NCBI GenBank assembly: GCA_026395315.1
Contig: JAPLYY010000016.1
Span: 1-7,973, forward strand
DNA: 7,973 nt
Reading direction: 5' to 3'
Origin: Candidatus Shapirobacteria bacterium
GTDB lineage: Bacteria; Patescibacteriota; Microgenomatia; UBA12405
Below the pieces are notes generated by a model. The model was not told the DNA's origin, searched no databases, and saw only the letters and a list, made by a program, of their open reading frames with translations. Shown piece by piece: positions 1-5,388 of the stretch (its first letter is position 1; every line of letters begins with the position of its first letter). The translations under genes were made by a program, and so were the position numbers.

Positions 1-1307
1 AAGGAATAGGCTAAACTTAATACTTTTGAGTCAGAAAGTAAGGAGAGATTTTTAAATTTAGTGATCTCGACTTTGTTTTGAGTGAGGGTGCCGGTTTTAT
101 CAAAAACAAAGGCATTGATTTGGGAAGCTTTTTGAAGCGAGTCGCCACCTTTGACCAGAATGCCAAATTTAGCCGCTAGACCAGTGGCCACCATGATGAC
201 AGTGGGGGTGGCCAAGCCGAGGGCACAGGGGCAGGCAATGACAATAACGGCGAGAAAAGTCGAAAGTCCAAAGTCTAAAGTCGAATGAAGAATAAAAACC
301 CAAATAATAAAAGACAAAACAGCAGTAATCAAAACAGCGGGAACAAAATAGGCAGAGATCTGATCAGCTAGATTTTGTAAGGGCGAATGGGAGCTTTGGG
401 CCTCGTCGACCAATTTAACAATGCGGGAAAGGACGGTATTAGAACTATTGGCGGTAATTTTGAATTCAAAACTACCGGTTTGGTTTTGAGTGCCGGCAAA
501 AACTTTGTCGCCTTTGACTTTGTCGATAGGGAGAGACTCCCCTGTCAAGGCCGATTGATCAACTGAGGAGGATCCTGAAGTAATAGCACCGTCAAGAGGG
601 ATGGTTTCACCCGGTTTGACTATTAAAATATCACCAGTTTTGGCCTTATCAATGGCAATATCTCTATATTCTTTACCAAATTTTAAGTGAACAAACTTGG
701 GGGAAAGATCGATTAATTTTGAAACCGCTTGGGAGGTTTTGGCTTTGGCGAGAGATTCGAGCCATTTACCGAGGGTGACAAAAGTAATTAAGGACGAAGC
801 GACTTCAAAATAGTGGAATGTGCCCATTATTAGACTAAAAATAAAAGCGGAAGCGGTACCGATGGCAATGAGGCTATCCATAGTAAAAGTGCCGACGCGG
901 AGAGCGGTAACAAATCCTAAATAAAAGTTTCGGCCAACAAAAATAATGTTGAGAAAAGTTAAGACAAGAGCAATATAAAAGATACCGGTGATAGTGATAA
1001 ACATGGCAACAAAAAGTGGCAGGGTTAATAATAAAGCGACAAAAAACTTTCGGCGCCAGGCAAGGGCATCGGCAGAATCGGAGGCGGGAGCGGCAGAAAC
1101 TTGATAACCAACTTTTTGGATGGCAGATGTCAGATCTTGGATCTCAGTTCTAGAATCAGATTGAATAATGGCCTTTTTAGTGGCGTAATTGACACTTGCC
1201 TCTTGGACACCAGGAACGGACTCGAGAGATTTTTTAATTAAGAGGGCACAGGACGCGCAATGCATGCCGGAAATATTGAGTTTGGTGAGAGTAGTGGCGG
1301 TTTCCAT
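1..1307 (-). CDS. copA: Copper-translocating P1B-type ATPase, N-terminal 435 residues (C-terminus beyond window)
   Basis: This membrane pump would export Cu(I) from the cytoplasm using ATP. I translated it by hand from ATG at 1307 with no interruption to the left edge; the last codon is split. Seen: an HMA domain (about 7-70) with GMHCASC at 14-20; membrane segments near 88-109, 111-128, 143-162 (starting MDSLIAIG), 166-184, 317-341 and 348-372; the actuator TGES at 255-258; the metal-binding CPC at 359-361; and the phosphorylation motif DKTGT with D403. CPC plus the single HMA indicates the Cu(I)/Ag(I) class. Most of the P and N domains and the GDGxND region are off the left edge; such proteins are usually about 700-800 residues. 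Its ATG shares one base with the stop of the upstream copper fusion gene (TAATG). A GAGGT Shine-Dalgarno at 1321-1317 lies 9 nt before the ATG, so the two genes should be co-translated. A heptamer repeat (254-288) encodes the loop just before the CPC helix. Substrate is inferred from family motifs. Confidence 0.95.
   Translation of the reverse strand, partial: METATTLTKLNISGMHCASCALLIKKSLESVPGVQEASVNYATKKAIIQSDSRTEIQDLTSAIQKVGYQVSAAPASDSADALAWRRKFFVALLLTLPLFVAMFITITGIFYIALVLTFLNIIFVGRNFYLGFVTALRVGTFTMDSLIAIGTASAFIFSLIMGTFHYFEVASSLITFVTLGKWLESLAKAKTSQAVSKLIDLSPKFVHLKFGKEYRDIAIDKAKTGDILIVKPGETIPLDGAITSGSSSVDQSALTGESLPIDKVKGDKVFAGTQNQTGSFEFKITANSSNTVLSRIVKLVDEAQSSHSPLQNLADQISAYFVPAVLITAVLSFIIWVFILHSTLDFGLSTFLAVIVIACPCALGLATPTVIMVATGLAAKFGILVKGGDSLQKASQINAFVFDKTGTLTQNKVEITKFKNLSLLSDSKVLSLAYS
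254..288. repeat. Tandem heptamer repeat inside copA
   Basis: Four consecutive 7-mers ending in AAAGT (gaaaagt, cgaaagt, ccaaagt, ctaaagt) run from 254 to 281, and a partial fifth unit (cgaat) follows. The copA frame stays open through them. They encode the extracytoplasmic loop around residues 341-351, between the helix at 317-341 and the CPC helix. Short heptameric tandem repeats are known from other bacteria such as cyanobacteria; function here is unknown. Confidence 0.6.
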
Positions 1308-2686
1308 TAATTGGTGACCTCGATGGAACCGGTATACATACCCATGGAACAACTGAAGCGATAAGTACCGGGAACAGCAACAGTGAACTCCTTGGTAACC
1401 ATGGCATCAGGAGTGAGAATGATCCGGTCAGGAAAAAGTTGAGGAGAAATGATGGAACCGGCGCAACCAGCATTACCAGAAGAAGTAATGTTCCAGACAA
1501 CCGGGACATTGGCTTTGATTTTAAAATGATTTGGAGTATAGCCAGCAGCAGAGGCGGTCATGGTCAAGATTTGTTTGCCGTCAATTAAAGTAACGTCATC
1601 GGTAGTGGCAATTGTTTGAGTTGGGGTAGAGATAAGATTGAAACCGAGAACGGTTAATTGAGATTTAAGGTTAAACAGAGCAAAAATGAGGACCAATATA
1701 CCAGCGATTTGAGAAAAATATTTGGCAGTTTTGGGATTACCAAGAGAACGGACACTACTGTAACCAATTAATAATAGTGGAATAAAGGTTCCGAGAGCGA
1801 AAAAGGCCATAATCAGGGCCCCTTGAATGGGATTACCGGAGGCTAAAGACAACGATTGGGCCGTCAAAGTGAAGCCGCAAGGGAGAAAAAAAGTTAAACC
1901 ACCCATGATTAAGGGCATAAAACGACCCTGAAATTTGGTTTCGTCGCTAAACTTACCGGTTAATGATTTGGGCAAGGATAATTGAAAAGAAGAAAAACCT
2001 TTGACGCCAAGCATTTGGAGACCGAGGCCAAACATAATAATCGAGACAAGAATGGTAACGATAGCACCAGCGGTAATGGACAAGTGTAAAAAGCTACCAA
2101 AAAGGCCGAGAAAAGCACCAAAAAGGGCAAAAAAAACTACCCGGCCAAGATTGAACATTAAAACCGGCTGCAAGCGTTTTAAGGTTGAATCGTTCTGGGA
2201 ATAAAGGCTCCCCCATTGTTTAGATAGTGACAAAACAATGCCACCGACGAGGGCGGCACAGGTAGAAAAACCGGCCAGAAGGCCAAAGCCAAAAAATGAA
2301 GGTAATAAAGACGAAGAATTGACGTTGATACTAGAAAAGATGCCGGTTTTTTGGAGAAAATAAAAAGCGACGAGAATGCCGGAGACAATGAGAAGAGAAG
2401 TAAAGATGTCAGTTTTGGGTTCAAACCCATCCACCCGCTGCGCGGGTCCCCCTTCCCTTGACAGGGCAGGCGAAAAAGAATAACCGGCATCTTTGAATAA
2501 TTTATTTAATTCAGAAATTTCAGGAGCATGTTTTTTGTATTGAATAACCACTTTTTGATCTTTAGTAGAAGCGGAAACGGATTTAACGCCAGGGAGAGAT
2601 TTAATTTCTTTTTCGATAATTAACTCACAAGAATGGCAATGGGTGCCGGAGACAGAATAGGTACAGGAATTAATTTTTTTAGCCAT
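1307..2686 (-). CDS. HMA / TauE-DsbD-like membrane / cupredoxin fusion protein, putative copper exporter or chaperone
   Basis: A 459-residue protein with three parts. Residues 5-68 are an HMA domain with GTHCHSC at 14-20 (metal Cys 17 and 20). Residues 71-90 are a linker largely encoded by a dispersed hairpin repeat. About 95-345 is a polytopic core of the SafE/TauE or DsbD_2-like type, with about seven helices (96-112, 128-154, 176-200, 203-226, 257-283, 287-309, 325-343) and conserved-looking Cys143 (STCAALVGG) and Cys270 (FLPCGFT). Residues 365-459 are a cupredoxin-like domain with candidate copper ligands His387, Cys408, Cys446, and Met448 or Met450 (CSMGM). Seven helices would put the HMA inside and the cupredoxin outside, so copper could be handed across the membrane; this direction is inference. 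It is the first gene of the copper operon, with copA directly behind it and a CopY/BlaI-type operator just upstream. Family members are often annotated only as sulfite exporter TauE/SafE, which would mislead here. The ATG at 2686 is chosen because it starts the HMA domain and follows the promoter. Confidence 0.88.
   Translation of the reverse strand: MAKKINSCTYSVSGTHCHSCELIIEKEIKSLPGVKSVSASTKDQKVVIQYKKHAPEISELNKLFKDAGYSFSPALSREGGPAQRVDGFEPKTDIFTSLLIVSGILVAFYFLQKTGIFSSINVNSSSLLPSFFGFGLLAGFSTCAALVGGIVLSLSKQWGSLYSQNDSTLKRLQPVLMFNLGRVVFFALFGAFLGLFGSFLHLSITAGAIVTILVSIIMFGLGLQMLGVKGFSSFQLSLPKSLTGKFSDETKFQGRFMPLIMGGLTFFLPCGFTLTAQSLSLASGNPIQGALIMAFFALGTFIPLLLIGYSSVRSLGNPKTAKYFSQIAGILVLIFALFNLKSQLTVLGFNLISTPTQTIATTDDVTLIDGKQILTMTASAAGYTPNHFKIKANVPVVWNITSSGNAGCAGSIISPQLFPDRIILTPDAMVTKEFTVAVPGTYRFSCSMGMYTGSIEVTN
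2423..2471 (+). repeat. Dispersed hairpin repeat, copy 1 (inside the copper fusion gene)
   Basis: A long copy with two hairpins. The 5' one is ACCCGC-TGC-GCGGGT at 2433-2447 (perfect 6-bp stem). The 3' one has the form CCCT-TGAC-AGGG with a further CCT/AGG arm. It is read in frame on the minus strand as residues about 72-88, which include ALSREG, in the linker between the HMA and membrane domains. Confidence 0.85.
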
Positions 2687-2690
2687 ATAT

Positions 2691-2706
2691 TACTACAAGT
2701 GTAGTA
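2691..2706. promoter_or_regulatory. CopY/BlaI-type operator of the copper operon
   Basis: TACTACAAGTGTAGTA is a perfect 7+2+7 dyad and contains TACAnnTGTA, the core of the BlaI/MecI and CopY boxes. It overlaps a minus-strand -10 (TATACT, 2708-2703) and the expected transcription start, and ends 4 bp before the ATG of the fusion gene. A bound repressor would therefore block transcription. A matching site lies before the repressor gene at 3288-3303. The match to the published core is established knowledge; binding here is inferred. Confidence 0.85.
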
Positions 2707-2708
2707 TA
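2703..2708 (-). promoter_or_regulatory. Probable -10 element of the copper operon
   Basis: TATACT on the minus strand, with a predicted start near 2696 and a leader of about 10 nt. No good -35 is seen at 16-18 bp. A TTGACA at 2725-2720 is only 11 bp away, too close for a standard sigma-70 spacing. No Shine-Dalgarno precedes the ATG. Confidence 0.55.
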
Positions 2709-2718
2709 CAAAGATTAT

Positions 2719-2748
2719 TTGTCAAGGATGAAATATTTTAGGTAAAAT
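2719..2748 (+). promoter_or_regulatory. Promoter of the small coiled-coil gene
   Basis: TTGTCA (2719-2724), an 18-bp spacer and TAAAAT (2743-2748), followed after 5 nt by the GTG start at 2754. The transcript would be leaderless or nearly so. This is the only promoter in the window with both elements near consensus. Confidence 0.6.
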
Positions 2749-2753
2749 GGGAC

Positions 2754-2936
2754 GTGGATAATAAAAGAGAAAAACTTTTAGCAGAATTGGAAAAATACGA
2801 GAAAAAAGTGTTGCAGTTGAAAAAAGATTGCGCAGAATTTAAAGCCGGTGGAAGCAGGTATGGAGACGAGTATGGTGAAATACAAATAAAAGTTTATTTA
2901 GAAATGATTGAATCTATTAGGAAAGAGTTAAAGTGA
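2754..2936 (+). CDS. Small hypothetical charged, probably coiled-coil protein (60 aa)
   Basis: I do not recognise this protein. It starts at GTG (the nearby ATG at 2747 gives only four codons before a stop) and ends at TGA. It is rich in Lys and Glu, with a leucine/heptad-like pattern over about residues 6-28 (LLAELEKYEKKVLQLKKD), a short Gly-containing break at 32-40, and a second helix to the end. It has one cysteine (Cys26), no signal peptide and no membrane segment, so it is likely cytosolic. It diverges from the copper operon and overlaps the 3' end of the repressor gene by 9 bp. A credible promoter and the protein-like composition argue it is real. A link to copper control is only suggested by position. 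Confidence 0.55.
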   Translation: MDNKREKLLAELEKYEKKVLQLKKDCAEFKAGGSRYGDEYGEIQIKVYLEMIESIRKELK

Positions 2937-3284
2937 AAAACCTGAAGCTTTGGCGGATTTTTTAATAGACGGCAAAACGTATTCACCATAGGAATCGAAC
3001 AACCGAGTGAAAAGATCATCGAGGGCGGCGGAAGCGAAGTCGGCTTTGTCGAGAAGTGGTGAATAGGAAAAAGCATTGGCGGTGGCAGTGCGTTTAACCA
3101 ATTTTTTATCAGCCATCCGTTTGAGAACAGTCATAATGGTGGTGTAAGCATGTTTTCCTTTTAGGTTTTTTAAAACTTCGGCGGGTTTAAGAGCATCGGG
3201 AGAGGCCCAAAGAACTTCCATGATCTGTTGTTCCAGACCACCAAGAAGTTTACATTTGGCGTTGCAATGACAATCGCAATTCAT
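2928..3284 (-). CDS. BlaI/MecI/CopY-family transcriptional repressor with Cys-rich N-terminus
   Basis: A 118-residue winged-helix DNA-binding protein. The family body starts at about residue 14 (LGGLEQQIMEVLW). The recognition region is near 46-65 (AYTTIMTVLKRMADKKLVKR), followed by the wing (TATANAFSYSPLL) and a C-terminal dimerisation helix set. The first eleven residues are MNCDCHCNAKC, giving Cys3, Cys5, His6, Cys7 and Cys11, a plausible metal site. Classical CopY carries its CxCxxxxCxC at the C-terminus, and BlaI/MecI respond by proteolysis instead, so this arrangement is unusual. The ATG at 3284 is chosen because an upstream in-frame start at 3389 would translate a dispersed repeat and the operator; length from 3284 fits the family. 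Matching operators lie before this gene and before the copper operon, so autoregulation and copper-responsive derepression are inferred. No sensor protease (BlaR/MecR) is seen in the window. Confidence 0.88.
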   Translation of the reverse strand: MNCDCHCNAKCKLLGGLEQQIMEVLWASPDALKPAEVLKNLKGKHAYTTIMTVLKRMADKKLVKRTATANAFSYSPLLDKADFASAALDDLFTRLFDSYGEYVLPSIKKSAKASGFSL

Positions 3285-3287
3285 ATC

Positions 3288-3303
3288 TACGACAATTGTA
3301 GCA
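3288..3303. promoter_or_regulatory. Second CopY/BlaI-type operator, at the repressor promoter
   Basis: TACGACAATTGTAGCA contains GACAATTGTA, fitting the KACAnnTGTA cop box, and matches 13 of 16 positions of the site at 2691-2706. It covers the predicted minus-strand -10 (TACAAT, 3300-3295, preceded by TGC as an extended -10) and ends 3 bp before the repressor ATG. Autoregulation is the simplest reading. Confidence 0.78.
3295..3303 (-). promoter_or_regulatory. Extended -10 of the repressor gene
   Basis: TGCTACAAT on the minus strand puts the start about 4 nt before the ATG at 3284, so the mRNA would be nearly leaderless. No Shine-Dalgarno is visible. The upstream side is occupied by a dispersed repeat. 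Confidence 0.55.
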
Positions 3304-3306
3304 TAT

Positions 3307-3347
3307 AAACCCCTCCCCCTGCGGGACCTCCCCTTGACAGGGGAGGC
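3307..3347 (+). repeat. Dispersed hairpin repeat, copy 2 (repressor/rubrerythrin intergenic)
   Basis: AAACCCC followed by a degenerate 5' arm and a perfect 8-bp hairpin, CCTCCCCT (3327-3334), loop TGAC, AGGGGAGG (3339-3346). It fills the space between the divergent -10 boxes at 3295-3300 and 3363-3368. No T-run follows on either strand, so it is not a standard terminator. Confidence 0.85.
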
Positions 3348-3359
3348 TAAAACAAAAAA

Positions 3360-3368
3360 TGATAGAAT
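3360..3368 (+). promoter_or_regulatory. Extended -10 of the rubrerythrin gene
   Basis: TGATAGAAT ends 6 nt before the ATG at 3375, predicting a leaderless or very short-leader mRNA. No -35 is found at normal spacing; the TTGACA in the repeat (3334-3339) is 23 bp away. Confidence 0.55.
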
Positions 3369-3374
3369 ATTTTT

Positions 3375-3932
3375 ATGAATAAAACTCAAGAAAACCTGCT
3401 TAAAGCGTTTGCCGGGGAAAGCCAGGCAAGAAACAAATATACTACTTTTGCCAAAATGGCCAGGAAAGAGAATTTAGAGTGGATCGCGCGAGTATTTGAG
3501 GAAACAGCGGAAAACGAGAGAGTGCATGCGGAAGAGGAATTTGAACTGATCACCGGATCGGTGACGACACCGGCGGAATTAGCAATTTTTCCTTTTACTA
3601 AGACAAGCGACAATTTAAAAATGGCGGCGGAGGGAGAAAAATATGAATGGGAAACAATGTATCCCAATTTTGAAGAACAAGCAAAGGTTGATAATGATGC
3701 GGAAGCAACGAGATTGTTTGGCGGTTTAAAATTGGTGGAAGCGAAACATGAGGAAAGATATATTATTATTGTTACTAAATTGGATAATAATACACTTTAT
3801 AACTCAGAGGCAGAATTGACTTGGAAATGTGTAAATTGCGGATATATACATGTAGGAAAAACTCCGCCACAAACATGTCCGGTATGCAAAAAACCATTTA
3901 CGTGGTATATGCCGGTGGGATTAGTAAAATAA
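3375..3932 (+). CDS. rbr: Rubrerythrin (diiron peroxide reductase with rubredoxin-like tail)
   Basis: A 185-residue cytosolic protein that would reduce hydrogen peroxide, receiving electrons from a rubredoxin or NAD(P)H:rubredoxin reductase. The four-helix ferritin-like domain (1-135) shows the expected diiron ligands: Glu15 (AGESQARN), Glu48 and His51 (ENERVHAEE), Glu88 and Glu91 (GEKYEWE), and Glu122 with His125 (EAKHEERY). The C-terminal domain (150-185) has paired cysteines C152/C155 and C168/C171 for an Fe(SCys)4 centre. Length and domain order match classical rubrerythrin. It is divergent from the metal-responsive repressor, with a dispersed repeat between them, and its last 12 bp overlap the 3' end of the HAD gene on the other strand. 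The start follows a short-spaced -10; no Shine-Dalgarno is present. An electron donor gene is not visible here. Confidence 0.96.
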   Translation: MNKTQENLLKAFAGESQARNKYTTFAKMARKENLEWIARVFEETAENERVHAEEEFELITGSVTTPAELAIFPFTKTSDNLKMAAEGEKYEWETMYPNFEEQAKVDNDAEATRLFGGLKLVEAKHEERYIIIVTKLDNNTLYNSEAELTWKCVNCGYIHVGKTPPQTCPVCKKPFTWYMPVGLVK

Positions 3933-4520
3933 TATCTTTCTTAGCTCAGTGAGAAGCTGGGAATTGTTTTCAAATAAAATACTATTTATCCCTACGGACT
4001 TGGCGGAGGTGACATTGGCTGGGATGTCGTCGATAAAAACTGCTTCAGATGGTTGAAGATTTTGAAGGTTTAATACTTTTTGATAAATTTCGGGGTTGGG
4101 TTTTTCTAAGCCTAGTTGCCAACTACTGTAGCCAAAATCAAAGTTAGATTCAAGTTTTTGATGAACATGTTGATAGAAAAAATTTTCGGCATTACTTAGA
4201 TAGCCAACGCGAAAAACTGATTTTAAACCGGAAATTAAATTTAAAATTGGTTGATTGAGAAAATTATTAAAATCAGAAGTATTGTAAATGTCAGTGAGGG
4301 TCTGCCAATATGGTGCGGGGTCGGGTTGGTGTAAAAATATAACAAAATCATCTAAAGTCTTCTGATTGATTTCGAAATATTTATAAAAGGCGAGGTATTG
4401 GGCAGAAAAATCATCATAACTAAGATGAGAAAGTTCAGCCCAACGTTGATGCAACCGATTGAGATATGGTTGGTAGAACCAAACGACATTACCGACATCG
4501 AAAAGAAAGGTGGTGATCAT
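3921..4520 (-). CDS. HAD-superfamily hydrolase (YihX-like subfamily IA)
   Basis: A 199-residue HAD-fold protein, probably a small-molecule phosphatase; the substrate cannot be told. Motif I is FDVGNV with nucleophile Asp8. The usual acid/base Asp two residues later is Gly10, as in the FDLGNV motif of YihX-type proteins. The cap lies about 15-95. Motif II is YLSNA with Ser109, motif III Lys140 (GLEKPNPEIY), and motif IV Asp164-Asp165 (VFIDDIPANV). ATG at 4520 is chosen because it begins two strands before motif I and overlaps the mutM stop as ATGA, a classic coupling signal. Upstream in-frame starts at 4529 and 4601 lie inside mutM and add unmatched residues. It is last in the membrane protein-mutM-HAD cluster and overlaps rubrerythrin tail to tail by 12 bp. 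Partnership with MutM in DNA repair is not implied. Confidence 0.85.
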   Translation of the reverse strand: MITTFLFDVGNVVWFYQPYLNRLHQRWAELSHLSYDDFSAQYLAFYKYFEINQKTLDDFVIFLHQPDPAPYWQTLTDIYNTSDFNNFLNQPILNLISGLKSVFRVGYLSNAENFFYQHVHQKLESNFDFGYSSWQLGLEKPNPEIYQKVLNLQNLQPSEAVFIDDIPANVTSAKSVGINSILFENNSQLLTELRKILFY

Positions 4521-5377
4521 AGTTTCTGACATTGGGGACAATAAAAGGTACCACGACCACCGAGTTGAAGTTTTTTTATAGGGGTAGAACAGACAAGACA
4601 AGGCTCCCCCAACCGCTGATAAACCCGGAATTTAAACTGGTTTTGACCAAAAGATCCATCGGGACGGACGTATTTGTTGTCTTTGGCAGTGGAGCCACCA
4701 GCTAAAATTGATTGGCGCATAATGTCGATTAATGATTGATGAATTAATTTAGCCTGGTTTAAGGTAATTTTTTTTGACGATGTTTGTGGATGGATCTTGG
4801 CTAAAAAGAGAGCATCGTTGGCATAAATATTACCGATACCAGCGAACTTGTTTTGATCAAGAAGAACTAACTTAACAGGGCGGGAACTGGTTTGGAGTTG
4901 GGAATAAAGATATTGGGGGGTAAATTCGGAGTCAAAAATATCTTTACCTAAATTTAATTGAGATTCGGTAAGTTCCCGGGGAGAAAGTATTTTTATCCAA
5001 CCAAATTTACGCTGATCATTAAAAAATAAGACAGAACCATTATTAAATTTAAAGATAAGTCGGGTTGATTTTGAATTAATAGTTGAAGTGGGATGGCCTA
5101 GCATAAAACCCACCCCCTTCCCCTCCCTTGACAAGGAGGGGTGAAAAATCAACTGACCGGTCATTTTGAGATGGACAAGAAGAATCAATTTGTTGGAAAG
5201 ATGGATGGATAGCTGTTTGCCGATACGGGAAAATTTAACAATTTTTTGATTAATTACTTTTTTCGGGTCACCAATAAAACTTTTTTTATTTAAAATTTCA
5301 AGATCGGTAATGGTTGAATTGAGTAACTTATCTTCTAAAAATAGTTTGACGACCTCGACTTCGGGTAATTCGGGCAT
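4517..5377 (-). CDS. mutM: Formamidopyrimidine-DNA glycosylase (Fpg/MutM)
   Basis: A bifunctional glycosylase/AP lyase that removes 8-oxoguanine and related oxidised purines. Seen: the N-terminal catalytic MPELPEVE (Pro2, Glu3); Lys54 in RIGKQL; the intercalating HLKMTGQL with Met72; QRKFG with Arg123 and Phe125; the helix-two-turn-helix QNKFAGIGNIYANDAL (175-190); and a C-terminal zinc finger C260/C263/C280/C283 with Arg275 in GGRGTFYC. Length is 286 residues, slightly above the usual 270 or so. The excess fits a repeat-encoded loop at about 79-92 (SLSREGKGVG), which follows the Met72 region and replaces the normally short variable loop. All catalytic residues are present, so it should be active. 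It starts 8 bp after the membrane protein gene ends, and TAATAT (5388-5383) lies 5 nt upstream as a possible own -10. The TGA stop overlaps the HAD start. Confidence 0.96.
   Translation of the reverse strand: MPELPEVEVVKLFLEDKLLNSTITDLEILNKKSFIGDPKKVINQKIVKFSRIGKQLSIHLSNKLILLVHLKMTGQLIFHPSLSREGKGVGFMLGHPTSTINSKSTRLIFKFNNGSVLFFNDQRKFGWIKILSPRELTESQLNLGKDIFDSEFTPQYLYSQLQTSSRPVKLVLLDQNKFAGIGNIYANDALFLAKIHPQTSSKKITLNQAKLIHQSLIDIMRQSILAGGSTAKDNKYVRPDGSFGQNQFKFRVYQRLGEPCLVCSTPIKKLQLGGRGTFYCPQCQKL
5105..5143 (+). repeat. Dispersed hairpin repeat, copy 3 (inside mutM)
   Basis: A short-form copy: AAAACCCACCCCC, then a hairpin with arms CCCCTCC (5120-5126) and GGAGGGG (5135-5141) around CTTGACAA. It is read in frame on the minus strand as MutM residues about 79-91, including SLSREG, nearly the same peptide as in copy 1. 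Confidence 0.85.
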
Positions 5378-5382
5378 GATGT

Positions 5383-5388
5383 ATATTA
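5383..5388 (-). promoter_or_regulatory. Possible internal -10 for mutM
   Basis: TAATAT on the minus strand ends 5 nt before the mutM ATG and overlaps the TAA of the upstream gene. Its spacing equals that of the other leaderless-type promoters here. AT-rich sequence makes chance matches common, so this is tentative. Confidence 0.3.

Noticed and set aside
2001..2204. Plus-strand open frame opposite the copper fusion gene
   Set aside because: It is a basic, low-complexity shadow of a clear membrane protein on the other strand with no promoter or recognisable product.
2720..2725. TTGACA on the minus strand as the -35 of the copper operon
   Set aside because: Only 11 bp separate it from the TATACT -10; it more likely represents the reverse reading of the plus-strand TTGTCA region.
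3327..3346. Repeat hairpins as rho-independent terminators
   Set aside because: None of the six copies is followed by a T-run on either strand, and several lie inside genes or upstream of starts.
3285..3389. An upstream in-frame start extending the repressor by 35 residues
   Set aside because: The extension would be encoded by a dispersed repeat and the operator/promoter; the ATG at 3284 gives the normal family length.
3846..3853. TACATGTA palindrome in the rubrerythrin gene as a third operator
   Set aside because: It lacks the two-base spacer of TACAnnTGTA and lies in coding sequence far from a promoter.
4517..4519. UGA read as glycine (alternative code)
   Set aside because: TGA ends MutM directly after its zinc finger, where the family normally ends.
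4521..4601. Longer N-terminus for the HAD protein
   Set aside because: It would overlap the mutM zinc-finger codons and add a segment unlike HAD proteins; ATGA coupling at 4520 explains the start.
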